From positions 5,628,001-5,692,000 of the forward strand of contig NZ_CP088014.1 in assembly GCF_021044685.1 (NCBI RefSeq): 64,000 nucleotides of DNA, written 5' to 3'. A program made the translations under genes and the position numbers. The notes under the pieces are model-generated. The model did no database searches. It was not told the DNA's origin and worked only from the letters and a program-made list of their open reading frames with translations. How positions within the stretch are numbered: the stretch's first letter is position 1; each line of letters begins with the position of its first letter. Positions 42,977 to 50,688 of this stretch are shown piece after piece. This DNA is from Bradyrhizobium daqingense (GTDB lineage: Bacteria; Pseudomonadota; Alphaproteobacteria; Rhizobiales; Xanthobacteraceae).

Positions 42977-43696
42977 GTGGACTGGCATGTGATCATGCGC
43001 GGGGAGCAGCACGGTCCATTGTCTCGCGATCAGGTTCTGCAACATCTCCAGGATGGACAACTGGTCGGCACCGACCTGATCTGGCGTCCGGGCTTCAGCG
43101 ACTGGAAGCCGGTGAGCGAGCTTGCACAGTTCTGGCAGCCACCACGGCGCGAGCCTTCATCGCCGCCTCTCCCCCGCGGCGCCGATTTCAGGACGGCGCC
43201 ATCCGAGTTTGAGGGCGTGCCTCTCTCCCGCCTTGTGGACACGCGTCACGAGCTGACGGCGCTGATCAAGCAAAACCTCTATGGCGGCGGGTCAAAGCAG
43301 GAAGGACAAGCCGCTTTGACCGCGCGAAATTCTTTGGACAAATTTATCTTTGGGATGACGGACGATCATCTTGTGACCGGCAGCGCCGATGATCTGCGCC
43401 CGCTCAAAAGCGGGATCATCCTTGAGACCTATGGAGAGCTGCTGGAGATTCTTGACGACTACGCTCGCCGCTTCGGTAACGGTGGAAAAGCCGTCAAACA
43501 GGGAATGGCCGCCATCGCCTGCGATCCAGATGTGCTCGGTCGATTCGACAGCGCCCGAAAGGCAGCAATTCAGGCCATAGCCGGTGGGTTGGCTATGTTC
43601 GCGCAGGGCAGATTTGAAAAGCTCCACCTCTCAATTCGCACGGAGGCAGGCAACTCGGAAGCGTGGCGCGAGTCGAAAGCTGCACGAGGGTCGTAA
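42977..43696 (+). CDS. GYF-domain-containing protein (GYF_2/DUF4339)
   Basis: A 239-residue protein. The N-terminus WHVIMRGEQHGPLSRDQVLQHLQDGQLVGTDLIWRPGFSDWKPVSEL is a GYF_2/DUF4339 domain, a small proline-rich-peptide-binding module often attached to membrane proteins. The rest is helical (QNLYGGGSKQEGQAALTARNSLDKFIFGM; VLGRFDSARKAAIQAIAGGLAM). It starts at GTG 42977 after AGGGGGA. First gene in a tight five-gene operon that ends in an HNH-like protein. Confidence 0.8.
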   Translation: MDWHVIMRGEQHGPLSRDQVLQHLQDGQLVGTDLIWRPGFSDWKPVSELAQFWQPPRREPSSPPLPRGADFRTAPSEFEGVPLSRLVDTRHELTALIKQNLYGGGSKQEGQAALTARNSLDKFIFGMTDDHLVTGSADDLRPLKSGIILETYGELLEILDDYARRFGNGGKAVKQGMAAIACDPDVLGRFDSARKAAIQAIAGGLAMFAQGRFEKLHLSIRTEAGNSEAWRESKAARGS

Positions 43697-43699
43697 CTG

Positions 43700-44146
43700 A
43701 TGCACTACGTGATGAAGTGGTGGCGAGATCGTCGGCGCCAGCCCGAGGTTCGCGTGTTTTCCGCCGTCAATGTTGACGTCAGCGGACCACTTGAATCTCG
43801 GAGCGATGACGAACTGTCGAGCCGAATGCGCGAGATACTCGGAAACAAAGCTTTCGAAGGGCAACAGCGCCTCGTCAAACAGCGAGACCGTTTCAAGGCC
43901 GGACTTGCTAACGCCATCGAGGTCGGACTGTCGGGTCGGGCAATGGCCGAATTTCTCAATGGCCACGCGTTTCTCTGGAAACATGTCTATGAAAAAGCCG
44001 AGGGGGATCCGCAATTGCTAGCCATGACGGAACGCGCCTTGGTGCTATGTGCGAACTACGTTCCAGAACATTGGAACCAGGCCGTCAAGGAAGCTAAAGA
44101 AAACCGAGAGCACTACGCCGAGCTTCGGCGCAAGTACGATCTATGA
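43700..44146 (+). CDS. Unknown protein in GYF operon
   Basis: A 148-residue, mostly helical protein with N-terminal basic residues (MHYVMKWWRDRRRQP). Its ATG lies three bases after the previous stop. No known domain. The regular helical repeats are unrecognised. Confidence 0.65.
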   Translation: MHYVMKWWRDRRRQPEVRVFSAVNVDVSGPLESRSDDELSSRMREILGNKAFEGQQRLVKQRDRFKAGLANAIEVGLSGRAMAEFLNGHAFLWKHVYEKAEGDPQLLAMTERALVLCANYVPEHWNQAVKEAKENREHYAELRRKYDL

Positions 44147-44186
44147 TGGTCGGTTTTTCTAGGTCAAAATAATTTTGGGGGCATTC

Positions 44187-44513
44187 ATGGCCAAGCTGGA
44201 GGACGATGAGGTTCTGCGATACCTCAGCAACGTGAAGCCGCGCGTAGAGGATCGCAGCGCGTTCTGGATGGGCGTGGCTTTCACAGTGTTCGCGCTGTGC
44301 GTTCCCCTCTACCAAGCCGTGCTTTGGCTTCAGTCTGGACAGTGGACGCCGCTCCCGATCTCTCACGGCATCCAGTTCTTGGGCTGGCACGTCCCGGTGA
44401 CGGATTGGGTCGGCGTCCAGAAGATTGTCAACTGGCTGTTCGATCTGCCGCTTTGGAGCATTCCGGCCTTCATGGCTTTCGGAGCCTTTTCGGCCTGGAA
44501 GGAAACCGTCTAG
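44187..44513 (+). CDS. Small membrane protein in GYF operon
   Basis: A 108-residue protein with two membrane segments (FWMGVAFTVFALCVPLYQAVLWL and the C-terminal VQKIVNWLFDLPLWSIPAFMAFGAFSAW). The ATG at 44187 is chosen. It is the only membrane protein of the group and might anchor the other products. Confidence 0.7.
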   Translation: MAKLEDDEVLRYLSNVKPRVEDRSAFWMGVAFTVFALCVPLYQAVLWLQSGQWTPLPISHGIQFLGWHVPVTDWVGVQKIVNWLFDLPLWSIPAFMAFGAFSAWKETV

Positions 44514-44522
44514 GAAATAGTC

Positions 44523-44903
44523 ATGTTCGAAGGAATCAAAAAGCGATGGGCTGAAGCGAGAGCAATCGAAGCAAACAAGGAAGTCGTCGATGTATTGCAA
44601 CGGTTTAATCGAATGGACGCGCTCGACCAGCAGCTAGTTACACGAGCATTCGAAGCGATGACCTCCGAGATTCCCGACTCGTTGAGCAACAGCGAGAAGG
44701 CGGAGATGGCAAAAGGAATAATGAAAGCAGCAAGGGCCGCCTTCTCTACTCGCGGTGACAACCTGATGGCGCATACGAGCCGGGTGAGTGCATTTGGTGG
44801 GGCGTTAGTATCTCTCTACTTGGAGTGCCAGACATTGCCCGGCGAGCAAGCCATTCGCACGGTTGCCCTGATAGATGATTGGAAGCGGCGGACCGTCGGT
44901 TAA
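44523..44903 (+). CDS. Unknown helical protein in GYF operon
   Basis: A 126-residue all-helical protein, starting nine bases after the membrane protein gene's stop. Its stop overlaps the next ATG by one base (TAATG). Not recognised. Confidence 0.65.
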   Translation: MFEGIKKRWAEARAIEANKEVVDVLQRFNRMDALDQQLVTRAFEAMTSEIPDSLSNSEKAEMAKGIMKAARAAFSTRGDNLMAHTSRVSAFGGALVSLYLECQTLPGEQAIRTVALIDDWKRRTVG

Positions 44904-45724
44904 TGGGCGAAAACAAATTGAAGCGTCGCGCACATGCGGCCGTGCTGGATGGTTGTCCGTGCTGCATCTACTGCGGCGGCGACGTCCATGCAACGAGTGT
45001 CGATCATGTCCCGCCTATCATCATGTTCGAGCAGCGCCGCCGTCCAAAAGGACTTGAATTCGGCAGTTGTGATGCCTGCAACGGCGGAACAAGGCGTGCT
45101 GATCTCGTCGCCGCGATGATCGGCCGTTCCATGCCAGATTCAAAGACGGATGCCGGCCGCAAAGAAATGAAAAACATTTTCTCCGGCATCGACAACAACA
45201 TTCCAGGACTCCTGGAGGAAATGTACCTGCCGCGCGAAATGCAATCAGCAGCAGGATGGCGAAAGCAAGATGGTGGCCTGCTTCGCGTGGACGGGCCGCT
45301 GGTTTCGTCTCATATGCAAACCTTCGCATTCAAGATCGGGTTCTCGCTCTATTACGAAATGACAAAGAGAGTTCTTCCTAAGGCAGGCGGAGTCGTGGCG
45401 CGGTGGTTTTCAAATTTTGACCGCCTCAGTGGCGCCTTTCCCCAAGATGTTTTTGAGCACCTGTTGCCATCGAATACGTTGCGTCAGGGGAAGTTCGAGG
45501 TGTCTGACCAGTTCGAATATCAGTGGCGGTTCGCCGAGGAAGACCGCATGGCGATGTTCCTTGCGATCTTTCGTCAGTCGTTCGCGGTGATCGCATTTGC
45601 GGCGGTTGACAGAAGTTTGTTCGATGTCGAAACCAAGCATGCGTTCGAAATTTGCGCGCCCGGTGAACTGACGAAGCTTCTAAACGCGCGGGCGCATGCC
45701 AGCCCTCGCGGGGCGGCTGATTGA
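44903..45724 (+). CDS. HNH-like zinc protein, last gene of the GYF operon
   Basis: A 273-residue protein. The N-terminal region has the pattern C-x2-C (CCIYCGG), DHVPP and C-x2-CN (SCDACNGGTR), which is the zinc-binding shape of an HNH-type endonuclease. The rest (residues about 90-270) has mixed helix/strand content and is unrecognised. It overlaps the previous gene by one base (TAATG). A nuclease at the end of a tight accessory operon is the shape expected of an anti-phage module, but this is inference. Confidence 0.7.
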   Translation: MGENKLKRRAHAAVLDGCPCCIYCGGDVHATSVDHVPPIIMFEQRRRPKGLEFGSCDACNGGTRRADLVAAMIGRSMPDSKTDAGRKEMKNIFSGIDNNIPGLLEEMYLPREMQSAAGWRKQDGGLLRVDGPLVSSHMQTFAFKIGFSLYYEMTKRVLPKAGGVVARWFSNFDRLSGAFPQDVFEHLLPSNTLRQGKFEVSDQFEYQWRFAEEDRMAMFLAIFRQSFAVIAFAAVDRSLFDVETKHAFEICAPGELTKLLNARAHASPRGAAD

Positions 45725-45891
45725 TCTCGGCGGCGGGTGAGCGGGCATGCCGCCATCAACGGGCATCCCGGACCGGCTTGCAAATTGTCAATTACTGGTG
45801 GTCCGGCGCCGGGACCGACTACCGGCTCTCGTGGATGTGAAAAAGGCCACGTCGGAAGCTGGAACCACTCCTAGGGGGAGCTCTTGTTTTG

Positions 45892-45908
45892 TACGGCATT
45901 TTGCCGTA
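45892..45908. promoter_or_regulatory. Operator palindrome of the TacAT-type toxin-antitoxin operon
   Basis: Perfect inverted repeat TACGGCA-TTT-TGCCGTA, 22 bases upstream of the antitoxin start. DUF1778 (ribbon-helix-helix) antitoxins bind such short palindromes to autoregulate. Confidence 0.7.
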
Positions 45909-45930
45909 TATAAACGGCCGGAGATACGTC

Positions 45931-46392
45931 ATGATCAAGACCGAGAAAGAAGCCAAGACGAAGGCCAAGCCCCGGCCCAAGATCCGTCGCACTAAACTTG
46001 GACTCGCAGAAACCCAGTCCATGTTTTTTACGGAATCCCTGAAGGTTCGACGGCGCAAGGCGGCACCTGAGAGCGGTTTGCTCGAAAGCCTCACGAACCG
46101 GCTCGCGAGTCTTGAAGACCCCGCTGCGACAACCTCCCGGCTGGAGGCCCGAATCCCCACCTCGATTTATAAGATGATGGAGCGTGCCGCGACGTTGCGT
46201 GGTCTGAGCATAACGGCCTACGTCACCGCGACCATGGGCGAGGACGCGCGACGCACCATCGAGCAAGATGCTGTCGTGCGCCTGTCGCGAGCCGATCAGA
46301 TCGCCTTTGCCGAGGCGCTAATCAATCCGCCCGTTCCGAGTGCGAAACTGGTTGCTGCCGCCAAGCGCCATGCTCCGATGACCAGGAAATGA
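45931..46392 (+). CDS. DUF1778 antitoxin (TacA-like)
   Basis: A 153-residue ribbon-helix-helix antitoxin. The DUF1778 core SRLEARIPTSIYKMMERAATLRGLSITAYVTATMGEDARRTIEQ sits in the middle. The last part (VRLSRADQIAFAEALINPPVPSAKLVAAAKRHA) is the typical toxin-neutralising tail. It carries an N-terminal extension of about 60 Lys/Arg-rich residues, unusual for this family. The ATG at 45931 is used. It forms a pair with the GNAT toxin seven bases downstream. Confidence 0.9.
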   Translation: MIKTEKEAKTKAKPRPKIRRTKLGLAETQSMFFTESLKVRRRKAAPESGLLESLTNRLASLEDPAATTSRLEARIPTSIYKMMERAATLRGLSITAYVTATMGEDARRTIEQDAVVRLSRADQIAFAEALINPPVPSAKLVAAAKRHAPMTRK

Positions 46393-46399
46393 TGGCGGC

Positions 46400-46918
46400 A
46401 TGCCAGCGGGGGCTGATGATCGCTTTCACATCGAAAGGCTGGCTGCGCATGACCGCAGCGGCTTTTGCTGCGGCAATGACCAGATTGATAGATACTTCCG
46501 GCAGACCGTCACGCAGGACGTCAAGCGCCGTCTGGCGACCTGTTTCGTCGCGGTCGAAACTGAGACCGACAAGCTGGCCGGGTTCTACACACTCACCTCG
46601 CACAGCATCCCTCTCAGCGAGATTCCGGTCGATCTGAGAAAGAAGCTGCCGCACTCTCTGCCGATTGGCGTCGCATTGATTGGGTGGCTTGGCCGGAATC
46701 TCGATTTCAAGGGACAGGAGATCGGCGAAAAACTTCTGCTCGATGCGATCAGGACTGTTGCCGATGGACCGGTTGCCGCGCACGCAATCATCGTCGATGC
46801 CATCGATGATAAGGCCGCCGACTTCTACCGCGGCTATGGCTTCGTCAACCTTGCTGCCGATCGGTCGGACCGAATGTATCTGCCCGTCGCGACCGCGCTG
46901 AAAGCGATCAAGGGATAA
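46400..46918 (+). CDS. GNAT-type toxin (TacT-like)
   Basis: A 172-residue GNAT-family toxin, known in related systems to acetylate aminoacyl-tRNAs and stop translation. Matching features are HIERLAAHDRSGFCCGNDQIDRYFRQ at the N-terminus, TCFVAVETETDKLAGFYTLTSHSI, ALIGWLGRNLDFKGQEIGEKLLLDAI (acetyl-CoA-binding region) and YRGYGFVNL near the end. It is seven bases after its DUF1778 antitoxin. Confidence 0.9.
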   Translation: MPAGADDRFHIERLAAHDRSGFCCGNDQIDRYFRQTVTQDVKRRLATCFVAVETETDKLAGFYTLTSHSIPLSEIPVDLRKKLPHSLPIGVALIGWLGRNLDFKGQEIGEKLLLDAIRTVADGPVAAHAIIVDAIDDKAADFYRGYGFVNLAADRSDRMYLPVATALKAIKG

Positions 46919-47060
46919 GGAAGACGCCCCCTGACCGCACAGGGCGCGATGAGCCTCCTCGGGTCATCCAGAGCCGAAGCGGCCGATTGCGCCCAGCCGG
47001 TGAATGCGCGGATAAAGGCGCCTGACGCTACTTAAGCTTGAGCGCTGCAGGAGGCTCGTC

Positions 47061-48097
47061 ATGGGCTTTCGCTTTCGTCGCAGTTTTAAACTTGTGCCTG
47101 GACTTCGTTTAAATTTGAGTGGTAGTGGGGCCAGCGTCTCGCTCGGTCCGCGCGGCCTCCGCTATACCATCAGTTCTCGTGGCACGAGGACGACGCTTGG
47201 ATTACCTGGAACAGGATTATCGTGGACAGCATACCAACCCCACGCGTCCAACGACAGTTCGCGGCCACCTGATGGCTCCATCCGTAACGTTAGCGATGCA
47301 AACACAGAACCGGCCACGACCGATCAGGGCGCAACCGTAATCGACAGCGCATCAATCGAGCAGTTGGTTGCAAATTCCACCATCGATATTGCTGGCGCAT
47401 TGAACGCCAGCAGAGCGAGGTGGCGGGCATATAAAGGCGGCCTCGCTGTACTGTCGGTACTCTTTGTGGTTGCCGCTGTGGCGCTTGCCGGTTCGGCATT
47501 GACCGTCCCTCCGGCGGCAGCTTTCGTCGCCACTGCCGGCGCGGTGATTATCCTGGGAGCGATTTGGCTGCACGGTCGCCAAGCGAGCACGATTTCACTC
47601 GACTACGATCTATCTACCGATGAGCATGAGCGGTTCAAAGCTCTGACACGTGCGTTCGATGCACTGGCCGGTTGCAGCAAGATTTGGAGAATTCCGTTAG
47701 AGAAGCAGGAGGCGGATTGGAAGCGCAACGCGGGTGCGGCCAAAACGGTCGAACGAAAGCCGATTGCGCTGATCCGAGGTAATCCGCCCCACGTCAACAG
47801 TAACGTGGAGTTCTTACGGTTGCCGCTCGGAAAAGACCCTGTATATGACACCTGACGCAATTCTCGTGATGGCTGGAGGCGATGTTGCCGCCTTCCGCTA
47901 TAGCGATGTTCAAGTCGAATGTAGGCCAACACGCTTCATTGAAGATGGCGCAGCGCCAAGTGACGCTCAGGTCGTGGGCGAGACATGGCAATATCTCAAT
48001 CGTAACGGCGGGCCAGATCGCAGGTTTAAAGAATAACCGTCAGCTTCCCATTTGCTTGTACGGCGAAATCATTCAGGTCAGTCAGCGGGTTGAATGA
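47061..48097 (+). pseudogene. DUF4236-family gene with two frameshifts
   Basis: The N-terminus (MGFRFRRSFKLVPGLRLNLS, then SLGPRGLRYTISSRGTRTTLGLPGTGLSW) is DUF4236. The rest includes a two-helix membrane part (LAVLSVLFVVAAVALAGSAL). The frame is lost near 47835 (GGAAAAGACC, one extra A) and the family ending LYMTPDAILVMAGGDVAAF... GGPDRRF continues in the next frame. A second shift at 48028 (TTTAAAGAATAACC, one extra base) precedes NNRQLPICLYGEII, which ends at 48097. Two indels make a working protein unlikely. Confidence 0.8.
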
Positions 48098-48251
48098 GCG
48101 GATACATTGTTCTCGGGTCGATACATCTGAGGGATTTGCGTCGACTGCGTCTGCGATGCGTTCCGCAGACGTTACCGCAAACGCGCTCGATAGCACCCCC
48201 ACGATTCCGTTGCAGATGGTTTCAGCTGGGCAAAAGCAGGGCAACGCGCTT

Positions 48252-48437
48252 GTCCTTTCGCTGTTCGTCTTAGCGGCCCATTATGTCGACCGCCTATTGA
48301 AGGGCGGCAAGCCCGCCGAAATGCCCGTCCAGCAACCCACCCATTTCGTGTTCACGATCAATCTGCGAACCGCAAAAGCGCTCGGCCTCTCGATTCCAGA
48401 AAGCGTGCTGGTGATGAAAGACAAGGTGATTGAATAG
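48252..48437 (+). pseudogene. Fragment of an ABC-type substrate-binding protein (COG2984-like)
   Basis: The 62 residues ending the frame contain YVDRLLKGGKPAEMPVQQPTHFVFTINLRTAKALGLSIPESVL, the C-terminus of putative ABC substrate-binding proteins (family norm: YVDKILKGAKPADLPVEQPTKFELVINLKTAKALGLTIP). About 300 residues are missing upstream, where unrelated sequence joins in. Confidence 0.75.
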
Positions 48438-48599
48438 CTGGAGTTCTGGCTTCCGCGGCGTTTCCGTTTGCCCCTTTGCCGAGCTCCCTGCCCGGCTCGA
48501 ACTGACGTCCGATGCCCTTAGCGAACTCCAGGATCGTCACTCGCCAGCGAGCCCACTCTTTCGCGCCTTCAAGTAGGCCGGCTCTTCGCTCAGCCATGG

Positions 48600-48722
48600 C
48601 TAGACCAGCCCTCCCAGCGCGCCGCCGATCAACGGCGCGACCCAGAGAAGCCAGAGCTGCGCCAGTGCCCAGCCGCAAACGAATAGCTTAGGGCCGGTGC
48701 TGCGCGCCGCCAAGGTGACGGC
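48600..48722 (-). pseudogene. aqpZ: C-terminal fragment of an aquaporin (AqpZ-like)
   Basis: On the minus strand this reads ARSTGPKLFVCGWALAQLW then LLWVAPLIGGALGGLV and a stop, closely resembling the end of AqpZ (ARS-TGPAIFVGGWAL...LWLFWVAPIVG). Everything before the second NPA/ARS motif is missing, so it is a short non-functional fragment. Confidence 0.7.
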
Positions 48723-48758
48723 GGCAAGCCTGTGGGAATGCTTGCCGCCGAAAGGGGG

Positions 48759-49098
48759 TTAATCGACCTCCTGAACAACCATGCGGGTCTCGGGGTCAAC
48801 CAGCATCACATGGCTGCCCGAGTAGACGTATCGGTACTTGGTCAGCGAGAGACCCCAATCACTTGGTCGCGAGTTCTACATCACGCGGCACCGGCGAGCC
48901 GACCACGATCTTTTCACGCGTCTCAACCGGACGGATCTTGTGTTCGGTCACGTAGGAGCGGATCTTGGTACGGTACTCCGGCTCAATCTGCACGGTTGCG
49001 CCTCGCGCAATGCCGGTCGTGGTCGTGACAGTGGTTTGCGCCATTGCACCCGTCGATACGAACAGAGCGGCGGCCGAAATCAGCATGAACTTCTTCAT
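48759..49098 (-). pseudogene. DUF1236-family exported protein, frameshifted
   Basis: Signal sequence MKKFMLISAAALFVSTGAMA, then VQIEPEYRTKIRSYVTEHKIRPVETREKIVVGSPVPRDVELAT. The frame then ends at 48859, while the family ending (SDWGLSLTKYRYVYSGSHVMLVDPETRMVVQEVD) continues in another frame to 48759. An indel around 48855-48865 broke the gene. Confidence 0.8.
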
Positions 49099-49222
49099 AG
49101 GGTTCTCCTCTGCCGCTAGATGCGTCCAGCAAAGAACTCTCAGCTCAAGGCAGTGTTCCGCCAGCGTAACGATTGTAGCTTTTGCCTGTTTTGCCCATAG
49201 GGGCGTAACTGAGGAGAGAGAA

Positions 49223-49303
49223 ATGCCTGTACTTCTGCTTTGGGCTGTTCCGGCCGTTATCGTTATCGGTGGCGGCGTTTATCTGATTGGCCATATGCAT
49301 TGA
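49223..49303 (+). CDS. 26-residue one-helix membrane peptide
   Basis: ATG at 49223 directly after GAGGAGAGAG. The peptide MPVLLLWAVPAVIVIGGGVY plus LIGHMH is a single membrane helix with an aromatic/His end. Similar very small peptides occur in Bradyrhizobium. Confidence 0.55.
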   Translation: MPVLLLWAVPAVIVIGGGVYLIGHMH

Positions 49304-49383
49304 TGAGGTCGTGCTGAAGGTATTTTACCTTCGCCGCTTGTCCGGAGGGTCGCTGCGTCCATAGCAGCGGCCCTTCATTTTGC

Positions 49384-49423
49384 GCAGGAACATTCGTCGG
49401 ACTGCAGGAACATTCGTCGGACT
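49384..49423. repeat. Tandem repeat of a 20-base unit
   Basis: GCAGGAACATTCGTCGGACT occurs twice in succession without a gap. Confidence 0.85.
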
Positions 49424-49473
49424 GCCGAGTTTTCCCGATGCCCTTTGCCCGAGGGCAGACCCCAAGTGAAGTG

Positions 49474-49506
49474 GCCCCAGCTCACCGCCCCCCTGCGAGC
49501 TGGGGC
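49474..49506. terminator. Hairpin
   Basis: Perfect 10-base arms GCCCCAGCTC and GAGCTGGGGC with a 13-base loop, followed by TTACTTTTTT. A plausible terminator on the plus strand. Confidence 0.6.
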
Positions 49507-49898
49507 TTACTTTTTTGTTGGGAGAGAAGAACCAGGACAGCCAGCTCCAGAAGAGCGCCACTTCTGGTGTTCCGCTTATAAACACACGCACCGAGAACAA
49601 ATCACGACCGATTAATATCACAAATTGTTCTGAGCGGAGAACGCCCGCTGACATGTAGCTTACACGGGACGGCTCGGCTCGAGCCATTGATGTACTCTTA
49701 GTCCAAGTATTCCTTGCGAAGCTGACCGCGATCGGGGAAAACATGCAAGCGCGCCTATTTTGTAGGCAGCGCGAACGGCCTCAGCGTCCGAGCCAGCCCC
49801 GGACTTGCTTGGGGCCGTTTTGCTTTGGTCACATGCCTGTGGCATGGCCGTTGCACAGTCCAGACCAACTGGGATTTCAGCGCTCAGTTTGAGAATGA

Positions 49899-49936
49899 AA
49901 CGCTGCCGGGACCTGGATTTCGAGCCCGGCAGCGTT
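49899..49936. repeat. Hairpin-forming inverted repeat
   Basis: Perfect 12-base arms AACGCTGCCGGG and CCCGGCAGCGTT, 14 bases apart. Use as a terminator is possible. Confidence 0.65.
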
Positions 49937-50208
49937 CTCGTTTGAGACAGATGGGACAGCCCCCCCGAACGGCCCGCCCTCTCTGCCCTACATGGGGTAC
50001 CTCATCCCAAATGACGCGGTTTGCTGTGTCGGCGAGCGCCGACCGTCCATCTGGGTAAATCGGGGTATCAAGCGACTTGAGGCCCATCACATGGACGAAT
50101 CCTGACTACCCTGATCTAAAGTTCCGTGGAAACGCAATCCATATCGCGAAGCAATATCGCCGATCGAATCATGATCTGCCGCGCCTCAAAGACCAAGGAG
50201 ACACGAAC

Positions 50209-50480
50209 GTGCCCGAAGGACTGACCGCCAAGAAGCTGCTCGACATGCAAAGCTGATCAAGACCGTACCGGTGATGCTGCAGATCATCGTGACATCGAAC
50301 GCGGCCAGGATCACCGACGAGCGGCTATTCCCGGAATCTCGCAAGCGATCGCGCCGGACCTACAAAAAGCTGGTGAAGAGATTCGGCGGCGAATTTCGGA
50401 AGGTGCCCTGCATCATTGAGATCGGCGACAAGACGTATGTCCCATGGCTTCCACCGTTCGGCCAGTCGGCAATGCCCTGA
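50209..50480 (+). pseudogene. Conserved hypothetical gene with one frameshift
   Basis: GTG 50209 after AAGGAGA reads PEGLTAKKLLDMQ and then stops. Restoring one A at CAAAGC gives KLIKTVPVMLQIIVTSNAAR, which continues to 50480 (KKLVKRFGGEFRKVPCIIEIGDKTYVPWLPP). The clean fit of both halves indicates a single lost base in an 89-90-residue gene. An alternative is a short gene from ATG 50271 only. Confidence 0.6.
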
Positions 50481-50688
50481 ATTTACTTCCGCCTCTGGCG
50501 AGAATGGCTCAAAGGTGCCTCTGACTTCCATCCCGTTTGCGACGCAGCATTTGAAGCGGGTGCGACGATGTGTATCAAGCTCGTAGCTCCCTCTTAGGCT
50601 AATCTCGACAACCTGCAATTGTTTAGGACAATTTGAACTGCTGGGTGCCTTCACTGCCCAGCGTCCCGCGTGCTGAGAGGAGGCTTTT

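Larger units (their letters stand above)
49304..50208. other. Non-coding stretch with repeats and hairpins
   Basis: No convincing intact gene over about 900 bases. It holds a tandem repeat (49384-49423), a hairpin (49474-49506) and a second hairpin (49899-49936). Translations in any frame look like by-products. It probably represents decayed or integration-junction DNA. Confidence 0.5.

Noticed and set aside
49884..50090. 68-codon minus frame
   Set aside because: Overlaps a strong hairpin and has no recognisable pattern. Possible but unsupported.
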